From contig NC_041404.2 of the NCBI RefSeq assembly GCF_900747795.2, positions 80,326,950-80,390,949 on the forward strand: DNA of 64,000 nucleotides, in the 5' to 3' direction. The notes beneath the pieces are model-generated. The model saw only the letters and a list, made by a program, of their open reading frames with translations, did not search any database and was not told the origin of the DNA. The DNA comes from Erpetoichthys calabaricus. Lineage: Eukaryota > Chordata > Cladistia > Polypteriformes > Polypteridae. The stretch's first letter is position 1, and every line of letters starts with the position of its first letter. Below, piece by piece: positions 34,001 to 47,300 of this stretch. Position numbers and translations under genes: made by a program.

Positions 34001-37000
34001 GCATTTTTATTACTCTTTAATTTAATATTGTTTTTTGTATCAGTATGCTACTGCTGGAGTATGTGAATTTCCCCTTGGGATTAATAAAGTATCTATCTAT
34101 CTATCTATCTATGAACGACATTGTGTTCTGAAATAACAACATTGTCAATGACGTCATGTCCAGCTGTCTGAGGTCATTTTGACTAATTGGGATGTGCATA
34201 ACATACAGCATAAATACTCTTTGCAGTCTGAATGTATTTTTCATTTTTTCAAAATGTTATCTTTTTATTGCTCAGACCAGTCAAATTCCCTCTTATATTT
34301 ATATATATTATTCATACATTCTGTAAATTACTGCTAACTGCAGTACTACTGCAAAATATTGTATAGTAGTAAACCTATTGATCAAAGCAAATGCTTAACT
34401 ACAGCACAATGTTGACTCATAACATATGCAATTTCATGTGATATCTCTAGGCAAGAGGTTTTTAACCTTTTAATTTGGCATATCACCTGCCGGAAATTAA
34501 ATGTTTTGAAGTATGACCATTTTCTTTCAGTCTTAAATAAGTACTAATCTCTGACTATGCACAACTAAAAGTAATATATCCAAACTACTACTCCACCTTT
34601 TTAGCTTTTCCTATGTATATCAAAATCTTTTTTTAATGAATTATTTTTTAATGTAAGAACAGTAACATGGTTTAACAAGGCATAAAAAAACAGAAAGCCT
34701 AAAATGTCCATCCATCCATCCATTTTCCAGCCCGCTGAATCCGAACACAGGGTCACGGGGGTCTGCTGGAGCCAATCCCAGCCAACACAGGGCACAAGGC
34801 AGGAACCAATCCCGGGCACGGTGCCGGGCAGGGTTGCGTTTTATGCAAGATTATTGTTTTTGTTTTGTACAATTGTACAGTGAAAAATGGAAAGGAGCAC
34901 TATGCAAAGGTTTGAGCATCCAAGGTCTCAGACCATAATTAGCTTATTAAGTTATGACTTGTTCATACTCATCTTTAGGAAACCCTGATACAAATTTCAA
35001 AGCCTGTATAAATTCTCTGACTCCTCAAACCTTGTCCCAACAATCAGCAGCCATGGGCACATCTAAGTAGCTGTCTAGCACTCTGAAAAATTAAACAGTT
35101 GATGCTCACAAAGTACGAGAAGGTTACAAGTTAGCAAAGCGTTTTTAGATAACAATATGAACTGAGGGAATAGCTATTAAGAAATGGCAGTTAACAGGAA
35201 TGGTGTAGGTCAAGTTGAGGTCTGGATAACCAAGAAAACATTCTGAAAGAACTGCCCACTGGATTCCTAGACAGGCAAATAAAAACCCCCATTTGGCTGC
35301 AAAAGACCTTCAGGAAGATTTATCAAGCTCTGGAGTGGTGGTGCACTGTTCTACTTTGCACTGCCACCTGAATAAATATGACCTTCATGATAGAGTCAGC
35401 AGAGGAAAATCTTTCCTGCGCCCTAGCCACAAAATTCAGCATCTGCCTGATGCATTTATGAAAGAAGTCCTGTGGACTGTTGAAGTCAATATAGAATTTT
35501 GTGTGGTGTTACACACATGCGATTGGGAGGCAGCTAAAGTGTGTGAGGGTCGGCCAGCAGATCAACCTGGCCGGGACGCCCAAAGGATGGAAGGGAAGGC
35601 TGATATTTTTGGACATTGACTCCCCCAAAACGCTAGAAGACAGTCCCCTGGAGTATAACGGTTCCTCGGATTCTCGCAGGGCATCCTGAGACTTCGAGCT
35701 GGGTTTCTCAGCCCTGTTGGGTACCGTGGGTGCCGCCAGGAGGAGCTGTAAAAGGACGAGAGGAGCCATGCCTCATCCATAGCCTGGAAGTCACAATGAC
35801 GGAAGCTCTTAAGTACTTCCAGGCTGAAGAAAAAAACAGTTCTCTATCTGACCCCGAAGTGCTAGCAAGTCATGTGGGTGGAAGGACAGAAGCACTTCTG
35901 GGTCAAGGACTATATAAAGTAGGTGTGGAGGATAGAGTTATTATTATTATTATTATTATTATTGAGAATTGTATTTATTTACTTGCCTGTTAACTGTGGC
36001 TGTGGTTCTTGTGGAGCACTATTGGAGAAGAGAAGAATTAAAAATACTTCTTCGTGCTTTTAACCTGTGTTCTGTACGTCTGTCTGTTGGGTTTAACGGG
36101 GCAACACCGACCCCTAGCGTTTACAAGGGCCTGAATAATAGTAGTTTCATGCCAGACAAGGGGGTGGCGAGGTGCACTGACTTTCTCTATCAATCCTCTG
36201 CAGACCATCCACTGGAAATCCCACAAGTTTCCGGCCCCACTGAGGATGTCACTTCCTGTTCTGGCCCCACTGAGGACGTCACTTCCAGTTCCGGTCCCAC
36301 TGGTGACAGCACTTCCTGTCACTGTCTTTAAACCTTAAGATCAGTTCTGTTTTGGACTCAGACTTGTGAACATTTCACAAGCAAATTTACCCATTTTGCA
36401 GCCAAGGCACAATATAAGGGTGGCTGCCCCAAACCTTTTTGATGTCTTTTGACTTTTATTGTGACAGTGAATAGATCTAAAAAAATTTAGTGCATGCAAG
36501 ACGGTCCAAGAATCATGAAGAATTAGAAGTCTTTTGCCAGGAAAAATGGGCATAAATACCCCAAGTAAGAACTGAAAGACTTAGCTGGCTACAAAAAGCA
36601 TTTACAAGCTGTGATACTTGCCAAAGGGCGTGTTACTAACTACTGACCAATGTCGGGTGGCCAAACTTTTCCTTCATACCCTTTTTTTTTTTTTTGGTAT
36701 TTTGTACCCGTGAATGATGGAAATAGAAATGTAATATTGATTAGAATATTAAAGAAATGTGTCATCTTTAACTTTATGCATTTTGGTGATCATTTCATCT
36801 TCTGCTCACTTAACTATTCACAGTACCAGACATTTTAAGCAAGGGTGCCCAAACTTTTGCATGCCATTGTATATATATATAAAAATATATGAATGTATAT
36901 ATATAGGGTGGCACGGTGGTGCAGTGGGTAGCGCTGCTGCCTTGCAGTTGGGAGACCTGGGGACCTGGGTTCGCTTCCCGGGTCCTCCCTGCGTGGAGTT

Positions 37001-37268
37001 TGCATGTTCTCCCCGTGTCTGCTTGGGTTTTCTCCGGACGCTCTGGTTTCCACCCACAGTCCAAAGACATGCAGGTTAGATGGATTGGCGATTCTAAATT
37101 CGCCCTAGTGTGTGCTTGGTGTGTGGGTGTGTTTGTGTGTGTCTTGTGGTGGGTTGGCACCCTACCCGGGATTGATTCCTGCCTTGTGCCCTGTGTTGGC
37201 TGGGATTGGCTCCAGCAAACCCCCGTGACCCTGTGTTCGGTTTCAGCGGGTTGGAAAATGGATGGATG

Positions 37269-37316
<48 letters not shown>

Positions 37317-40300
37317 TAGAGAGAGAGAGAAAGATATGGATGGATTGGAATCCCGGATGAGATGGATTCTGTTCCCTTGCCTGGTTGGGAGGCCAATATA
37401 ATGGACTGTTACTCTTGGTAATACCCTTAAGGATACCCACAGGGCAGCATGGAGTTGTGGTTCCACAAGATTGCCATGTTGGGTTCCATGGGTGCCACCA
37501 GGGTACGCTGTTGGAAGGAGGATCCTCTGTCCTAGGGTGGTTCAGATTGACCGAGAAGTGCTTCCTGAAGACAATGATTTGGCACCAGAAGTACATCTGG
37601 ATTAGGTTTGAGACTCAGTGTTATTAAAGGAGTTTCTCTTACTTTGAATGTTGAAGTTTATGAAACCTGTATACTTCCTATGAAGGTAAAACATTGCTGA
37701 TCAAAACAAAACATGAAATAAAGCTTAAAGTACTGAGAGAAGAATGATCAAATTGATGTGCGGAATGGAAGGAAGATTAATGCCGAGTATCAAAAAATCT
37801 CGAAATGCTGGTATCACACTGTTATAAAAATTGGGGTTTTCTGTACTTTCCAGTACCAGTATAATGCACAACCCTACTCTAGAGGCATTATGGTACAAGC
37901 AAAGTGAAAGCAAATGAGGTAAAACATACATCTCAATAAAAAATGCAACACTCTGAATTTAAAAGCAATAATATGTGACTACATATTTGATTCAATAGAT
38001 TTACAGATGATAGGAGAAAATAATCTCAGATTTAAAGGTGCAACCTTGTTTAAAGTTATAGATGTTATTACTCTACAAATGGAATATTTAAGAATACAAT
38101 CAATAAAAATGAAAAACTGACTGACAGACTTACTATGACACCCGATAGATGATTCTGTCCTGGGATGGAGCAAACAAAAATTAATGCACAATATAGGACA
38201 CATTAATTTAATTAATCACTTACGGACACAATCGATTAATTCTTGAAACGTTTCCATTGGGAAGAGTGGTTTCTCCAGACCTCGAAAGTACAACTTAAGC
38301 ACACCAGCCACTGAATCAATATCATGGTTAATCTGACTGTCTGTTAGAGGGTCTTCACCTGGGAAGAAATAATGAATTATTAAATGCAGTAAAAATTAAT
38401 CTACTTAATCTGTCTCCATCAGAGATTTCATAGTTGAGAAAGGGAAGACCTCAAAACTATTCATATGTTTTGTGTTTTTGGCATAGAAATTCAGGCAGAG
38501 ATGCTTAAAGGCTAGAGCCATCAAGAGAAGCTGTGCACAGTGTCTGTGATTGTGTGAGTGAGTGAAAGAGTGAGTAGGTGAGACAAAGAGAGAGAAAGAG
38601 AGAGAAATTAGCAAGTATTTAAGCAGCAGAACTTAAAACAAGTTGGATTTGCTGATAAAGTTGGGGAAAGTGCAGATTATGTTGCCTCTGACCCCAATTG
38701 AATGGTGTGATGTGCAACCAGTGGTATGAACTGTGACACATCCATTGTTTGAACAATAAAGATCCCTGGAGGCACACAGAAGGAGCCATGGCAGTTCTCA
38801 GAGGTGTAGCGGGAGATCAAGGGAGTGGATATCCTCCAAGAAGTATTGCATGATGAATCGTAAGGAAAGACACTGGGTTTATAAATGTAAATATATACAT
38901 ATATATATTGTGATATATGGCCGACAGTTTATCCCGGGCAATACCCTCACGCCGCCAGATGGAGTCCTCCCTGCCACATGGAGGTGGTCCAAATTCCCGC
39001 AGGGCATCCTGGTCAATGGAATTCAACATCACAGCCCTGCTGGATACAATGGGGCCCGCCAGGGGATGTTATAAGGAGGTATGACAGTTTTTATTATAGC
39101 CCGGAAGTACTCCCTAATCATGAGGACTGAAGGAATGAAGTACTTCCGGGCTGAAGAAAACAAGAAGTTTTCATCTGACCCGGAAGTGCTATGAAATCAC
39201 ATGGACTGAGGGACAGAAGCACTTCCAGGTCAAGGGATATAAATGGACTATGGGAAACCCCAGCAGACTGAGCCAAGTTGGGAGGATGTGGAATGGAGCT
39301 GCTGGGAGTGGAGGATTGTGATTGATTATTATATTGTGATTATTGATTTAGTATTGCGTATAGAGGAGGTGGAGGTGCTTTGTGCACATTTTGTTATAAT
39401 AAATTTATTATTGGACTTTTACCTGGTGTCAGAACGTGTTGTCTGCGGTTTCAGGGGTCGACAGGGACCCTAATTTCCGACTATATATATATATAAATAC
39501 ATACATCAATTGATATACAGCAATATACCAATTGATGATAAAATATCACTTCAATAATGTCCATTAAAAATAAATCACAAATAAGGAAGATTATCAAAAT
39601 ATTGTCATACAGTACAACAACCAAAGAACAATATTAAAAAATATCTCAGCATCAACATGAAATACTCATGACTGACAGCAGAAATGCAAATGAATGTTTA
39701 TTATTGTACTTAAATAATCAATGTGATTCACGATAATGATGATGACTACACCAAAATAGCGAGATGCTGTACAATGGTTTGCCTAAAACGCAGCAGGGTC
39801 CAAAGGCCTGCCCAAACATCCTGAAAACAGATCAGCAGTGCCAGACACAAAGAAAATATCACATACTCCAAAAAGAAATACTTTTTATATAAAATTTGCA
39901 GTAAACTGATGACTTACACCAAGGATGATCATACTGTCTTCTACAAATATCTTAAATAACACTTTCTGCTTTAACCTATATTTAAACTTTCTCATGGGTG
40001 CTTATAAAAATCAATAATCCAACCTCAAAGGAATATCTAGATGAAGAGGATTTTATCCATCTACTGGCTGTTATTATCTTTACTAAGATGAATCGGTTCC
40101 CAGTGTTAGCTCCACTAGATGAAAGGCACTGTTAAAGTAAAAAGTGTTTTGTATTTTAGCTCATTATTCATTGCACCTGCATGAAAGTCTATATGGTTTA
40201 TTTTAGGAATCAAGAGTCTTTAATTTTTCAATTTTTAAAGCTTTTTGTATACAGGAAACAGAAAATATGTTTCATTATACTCACCACGCTCAAATGCATT

Positions 40301-43300
40301 GCGTATTTCATTGACCTCTGTCTGGGATCCAGGAACCCGAAATATACCTTCATGATGCAAACCTGTCAAAGTTAAGTAGAAAAAGTTAAATGAAGGCAGG
40401 AAAAGATAAAAACTGGAAAATACAAAATAAATGAAGCCTGTATCACGTGTCTAACAATTGGCAAATAAATAAAAATATCAAAAATTTTTAAGGAATTATT
40501 GCCATTGGAATATACTGTATCATTAACAAACTGAACAGTTTGCATGACTATCTTATGTGATGTTTGGATTTGTAGAAGCAAGTTTTATGGAGGTTGTCTC
40601 TTTGATGGAGATTACAGCTAAACCACACCACTGAAATCGTTATCTGCATTAGAATAGATAACAGATGTCCTTATTAAGGATTGCATAGTAACACAAAAGG
40701 AGATTCTAGTCCAAAAAGATAGAAAGAGGTATGTCATTACGGAATGTGAAAATTATCCATGGGCATTAACACAAATTAGGGATATCCAACTATCCCACCC
40801 CATCTTCCTTCAAAATTGTACAGAATATCTTATACAGTGCAAGTAAAGCCTGACTAGAGGCTCAGTGAGTTAACGACTCAGAAAGTGGTAAGTACTGGAC
40901 TAAATTATAGTGAGACTGACACACCAGTTTACATGAGAGAATGGGGGCCTTAAAGAGTGTGTTGTGTTCCAGGTGAAATACCTTCTTGGGTGTCTGTATA
41001 TGCAAGTGGCCAGAGCCAGGACAAATACAGTTACCATTAGAAACTGAAAACTGGCTAGTTAACATTGGAAACTGAAAAACACAATTATATAAAGAGCAGC
41101 AAGGATACAAACATGCATGCTACTGTATTTCTACTTCTCCATAAAGCTACACTAAGTTGAGTTTCCATGAGTCACGTGCCCTACTCAACACTGAATTTAA
41201 AACAGCTAGAGCATGTTGCTCCTTTGGCTAATGCAAATAGCTTAAATGGGCTGAACTTTCCTCTCCTTGGCTTGAATGAGAAGTATCTCACCCTTTTTAA
41301 AATGAATACTTGCTAAGGACACGATCACAATTTTTCTGTTATTTTACTACATGACTGCCTAGCACTTTTATATTTCTGCCACTATCATAAACAAGAGCTG
41401 TGTTAGATTGCTCCTTTAAGGATAAATCTGCCTGTCCATGACATTTGCTTTCCTGTTTTAATTTCACTACTTTTTACCTTAAAATTATTGGAACCACTTT
41501 GGAATTTTGTGGCTTGTTTGATTCCCATTCAGTATATGGAACCCGTGCTGATGGGAATGTCTTCAAAATAGGCTGCAGTGATTTTGTGGTCACTGTTTAG
41601 TATTAGCTTGTGTCATCAAAACAATCTTAGAGTTGAGGCATTGCTGCTATAGGTGACATTTTCAAACCTAAATGTTGTTTGATATTTTATGACTGGTACA
41701 ATATTTGTTCTGTCCAAAATTAAGTCACAGGTACACAGGACTATATATGACGTAAAAGCAGTTATTGTAGTTTGGGTTGATGACGGGTTTCAAAGGGATC
41801 TGGAAACTTCAGTTTAAAATTAGAAAGTATATAGGCAAATATAAAAAATGTCTGAAGAAATGGGAATTATGTTCTGCATAAAACTGTTGGGAATATATGT
41901 TTGCAATTTAAGATCTTAAATTTTTACCATTTGAACAATTTATTTTTCTTTTTATACTTATGTTTGAGTTATAACAGTAATATCACTTCATTGCCATTTT
42001 AAACTAATGTCTTCTACCTTCATCAGCATTTTGAATATTCCTTTGGCATTCTTCACCCATTGATGCATTGGTTTCGTGGTCACCACGATACTGATTGTGG
42101 CAACTACCACTGTTGTTAGTCATGTAGTTTAGGTCTGTGATGTCACCTTACTTTCCCTATAAAACATAGCATTCCTTTTTTTATGTTCTGGCCATATCTT
42201 ATATATAAACATCTACGTATGAAAGTGTGTGTGTCTGTCTGTCCGGCCCAGAAGTCCAAGGCAACATGACACTCAAAGAAAGCGACACGGTCGCTAAAAT
42301 GAAACTTGCTTAGCCGCTAATACACAAGCAAGGCAAGCACATCGGCAAAACGAAACGTCAGAGGAGAGAGAAACTCGCTTAGCCACTGATAGACAATGGA
42401 GGCGACTATATCGGCAAAACAAAACCGCAGAGGAAAGAGAACCTCACTTAGCCGCTAATGCACAACCAATGCAATTGATTGATTGAAGTGCCAGAATCCA
42501 TGGTTTCTAGGAGCCCAGGCTTTTTACAGCACGGGCTTACACAGCTAGTTAGTTTTAATATTAACTCTCTGACACATGATAAGTCTCATGATGGCCATGA
42601 CAAAAACAGGGTATGGAAAAAATTTTCTTCATACCTTCTATGTGGTAAGTATGTAAATATCTTATGTCTCATACAATCAATGTATGATTAGAATTAGAAT
42701 TACAGAATTAGAATTAGAATTCTTACTTGTAATGGAAAAACTCCAGAAACCACACTATCCTTCTGATTCTGGTTCTTAGTGGTTCATGGTGTTAGTGGAA
42801 AAACAGCACATTTGTTCATATGAATTTTACCAGAATGTCCAGTTTTAACTATCTGCATGTAGCAACGATGTAACAATAAAGGAATATGTATTCATATTAC
42901 TTAACAAGGCTACAAAACAATGTATCCATTAAATTAAATATATCTGAGGCTTTTTGAATAAACACAATTGTGTTTAATTCTTTCTTGAGTTAGTATACAT
43001 TGAACTTATCCCATTTTCTTTACAACTTTCTTAAGTTTTCATGCACTGCAGACTGCAGTTGCCCTAAAATGTAAGTGGCAGAATACTAAAAGAGATGGCA
43101 CATGCTCAATAAGGGAAGGGAGAATGTGGCAACATTAAGGAATGACCGTCATGGTGAATTAAATGCTAAATGAAATTGTAAGTATATTGCTTCTGAATAA
43201 CCACTCCAGGTTTTTCAGTTGTCAATGAAATATATAACTGATAAAATTCTCTGAAATGGCCTTCCCAACAAATACATTAATATTTATCATAAACAGATGT

Positions 43301-44319
43301 GTTACTTTATAAAATGAAGGAATTATGTTATTCTGCTTTATTTTTTCAATTTTTTGGAAGATTTAGATTTAGCTGGAATTGGTTATAGGACTGGGATGAA
43401 ACTTGTTATCCAATGAAATCAGTGAACTACTCATTAAATCAAAGATACGTTGTTTTCACTTGACTGAGCCTTGTGATTCAAATTATTTTGTTAACATGGG
43501 AATTTTTATCACTATGCAGTATTGCCAGGTAGTATATGAAAAAGTAAGCTTTGAAGTGCAGTTCCTTTACACATGTAACAGTGTTAAACTAAAATGAAGC
43601 TATTGCAAGAACAGGTGAGGTTGCAAAATGATAAAGCAATTATTTCAATTAAAGGACTTCTGACTGCTTGGCTCGCTAAGTTGGTTATTATTTGCAAGAC
43701 AAGACCCAAATTGTTTGAACCAGGTTACTATCAGAATTCCAATTTTCTCTCACATGCTTAGTGACTTTAAAATGACTCACTGTACGTTAATGTAAGCTTA
43801 GTTGTATAGTGCATGTGGTGGCATTCTGACCAGAGGTGGTTTCTGTCTTGCTTCACCTCCTTCCAACCCCCAGACAGAAAAATGAATCTGTTCCAATGTA
43901 AATACAACAGTGAACATGGATGTTAGAGTTATTAAGGGCTTATTATTATTATCCATCCATCCATCCATTTTCCAGCCCGCTGAATCCGAACACAGGGTCA
44001 CGGGGGTCTGCCAGAGCCAATCCCAGCCAACACAGAGCACAAAGCAGGAAACAATCCTGGGCAGGGTGCCAACCCACCACAGGACACACACAAACACACC
44101 CACACACCAAGCACACAGTAGGGCCAATTCAGAATCGCCAATCCACCTAACCTGCATGTCTTTGGACTGTGGGAGGAAACCGGAGCGCCCGGAGGAAACC
44201 CACGCAGACACGGGGAGAACATGCAAACTCCACGCAGGGAGGACCCGGGAAGCAAACCCGGGTCCCCAGGTCTCCCAACTGCGAGGCAGCAGCGCTACCC
44301 ACTGCGCCACCGTGCCGCC

Positions 44320-44368
<49 letters not shown>

Positions 44369-47300
44369 TACAACTGGAAACACTAGAGTAGGAACCAGAT
44401 GTGAAAGCACTGGTGCCCTTTTGCCATAAAAAACAAAGACATTTACAAGAAAGGCCTAATAATGCATTGAGATTCTCACTTTGTTTGCTACAAAACTTCA
44501 GAATATAGTAGCAGCATTTTAAACAAAAATAAAGATTAGGAGATGGGGGGCTTTGGTGTTGGGAGCCCCCCTTCATTGGGAGAGAACTGTGTGGGATGAC
44601 CATCATTTTAGAGGGGACAAGGGGCAAACCCCAAACCATTCCCCTGGTAGCTCTGCCACTACTCATATTTCATAGGTGTAATCTGGATCCCTTCCATCAG
44701 ATGATAATCTAAACTCTATTACAGAACTCCTGCAGAATCTATTATGAAACTCCATCTCTCTTTGACAAATGTATATTTGACAAATAAACCCCATCCTTCC
44801 AAATAGTACAAGTTTTATACCTTACCATGCAAGTTTATGAAGCGAATACAGCTTTCCACCACAAGGGGGATCTGCTGGCCTGAACTCTGTTAAAAAAGAG
44901 GATAAAACAGAAAACTATGAACTGCTTTCTTTGCATAGAAATAGATCTTCTAAAATGAATTGCTTCTTCAACTCAGCAAAGAGGAACACATAATAATCTT
45001 AAGCACAAGAAAAAGAAAGGTCAACATATCTTGGATGAATTACAGTTTATTGAGCTGTCACTAAAATTACTTATGTGGCCCATGAATCTGGACCATGGCC
45101 AGATATCTCATCTGCTTGCTGTCAATCAACCAATATATTGTGACAGCTTTGTAAAAATATGTTTAAACAGATAAATATACTGTACTTTTTAAAAGACAGT
45201 GCCAATAAATTCAGATTGTGTCAGATTTCAGTGGTTGTTAAATACTTTTATTGTGTTGAAAGTCACCTAAACAGATAACAGAAGAGCGCAAAAGATGGTA
45301 CGCAAGTCCTGGAATTCACAACATGAGAGTGCATCTTCAGTGCAGGAACCTATGTTCCTAGGTTAGATCTGTTGTGGTGGGAGAGAAACCTCCCCTCCCC
45401 CAAGCAAACATATGCATTACATATTTGGTTGTGAGTGCAATATTTCATTTGATGCAAGCACTGGCTTAATTTATGTAGCTCATATTCTAACAATTCTTTG
45501 GTCTATGAAAGCCAGTAATACAAAATAAATATAGATGTAATTTATTCAAATACTGTTTAAAAATACTAATACTAAATCGGGTAGCTCAACCATTTAAAAC
45601 ATAAGATAAAAGTAGCTTTAATATGAGAATGCAAAGGCTGAGCACAACACAAAAACAAAATTAAACAAATACAAGATTGTGAGGCCTTCTGGCAAAACAA
45701 ATAATCCAATAAGAGTCTGAGCACACTCATCAAATATACAAAAAAATGAACAGAATGTGTCTCTTAATATCCCCTACCTGAGTTCGGGACATCCGTCTCC
45801 TTCTCCTACATCAGTAAGGCAGCAAACATGTAGACAGACAAGCAGACGAACGGACACACAGATAGACAAGCAAACAGGCAAAGAAAGTTAGAAAACCCCT
45901 ACAAAGAGTACAATGAAGTTCCTCAAGCATTTGGGACCTCCAGAACAGTAGCAGAGGAGCACAGCACACCATACCTAGAAGCTCCATCATCAGCCCACAC
46001 TGGAGACGGACAATGAAAGAGCTTGCTGTTGATTGTGAAGGAGCTCTACAAACACAGACAAAGAGACAGAGAGCAGCACAGGGGCTTCCTAAACCCCCAC
46101 TAGAGGTCCATGTCCAGAGCACCACATTTGTGGTTATATGAGAACAGAGAAAGAAAATTAGCTGATAGAGACACAGAGAGACAGGTGCAGGGCTGACTAG
46201 GGTACCTCCACGAACTTCTCCAGGTCTCCAGTAAACAGTTTGTGGTGATACTGGGAGCAGGGCCTCGTCTTTCTCACACGCAGGGACTTAGTGGAATATT
46301 GCTGCAGCCTGAAAATCACCAACCGGGGGGGTGTTATCCCACAAAAGAGATTAGCTGGTGTCCAAAGGACCCCAAATGGTAAGCAGTTCGACTCTTTCTT
46401 TTCCATTCCTGTTATTTCATGCATTGTTCATTTTAACATTAAACCCTTTATCACTTTTATTTTTGACTCTTCTCTTGGATCATGTTCTCAATCACTAAAC
46501 AAGACCCCATGTACAAATAAAAGTAAATTGTGTCTGTACTCTCACTATTTTCTGACATCTCAGATGTTAATAATCTAACTGTAATGTAGACAATGCTGAA
46601 GCATAGTCTATACTTCCCACCCACCCTATTTTCACAACACCATAAGAAAGGTAGATGGAAGGTGAAGGTAGTTCTTACCTAGAGGAATCATTGTCTGTGG
46701 ACTCAGCTGTGGAGGGAAAAGAAAACATTAACTGTTTTGTTTGATCCTAAATCTAATTTTTCCAAAAAACAAAAACTGGAACTGCAAATCAATTTTGTTG
46801 AACTAGCCCAAAGCACAGAAGGAAGTTCAGAAAATGCTTTGCTTCACAGGAGTTAGCTTTGTAACAATGGAACAAAGAAGTAATCAAAGTTCACCAAAGT
46901 AAACTATTATGCCCAAGAGAATTACAAGATCAGGGACTGGTATAAATCATAGTAGTAAACATTCAAAATCATATTTCAAGTGGTAAGTCCTAAAAATTGA
47001 AACAAGAAGCCAGAACTAGACAGTTATATTTCCTCTACTAATCATAATAATAGCAAAATTATACAATATGTGACACAGTTTCAAAAAGAATCTGCTACTT
47101 TACACAGCCTGCATTTGTATTTCCATATTTTGAAAACAAACACACAAATGTGTTTATTTCTTTTAGCACAGAATCCAATTAAAGTTTACACCATCTCCCT
47201 CTGAAATAAAATCCCTACTTAACCAGTTGCCAAGGTGGCTCTGCTTTACTCTCTGCTTAACTACTTACTCTGTAAAACAAAACCTATTTCTTGTGAATGA

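Larger units (their letters stand above)
34876..36871 (+). mobile_element. Old Tc1-like transposon carrying nested LTR-like repeats
   Basis: Left end CAGTG at 34878 after TA, with ATGCAAAGGTTTGAGCATCC inside. The right end, read inward, is TACAATGGCATGCAAAAGTTTGGGCACCC (36841-36871), the two being diverged terminal repeats. Transposase relics are at 35293-35500 ([39 protein letters not shown]) and 36470-36640 (C-terminal end). The middle of the gene, including most of the DDE domain, is missing. The remainder is interrupted at 35507-36466 by R2, itself interrupted by R1. Inactive. Confidence 0.75.

Noticed and set aside
43798-44429. Long frames on both strands around 43.8-44.4 kb
   Set aside because: They lie within a SINE and its ATT array; the same frames recur at 36.9-37.4 kb, where the same SINE is present.
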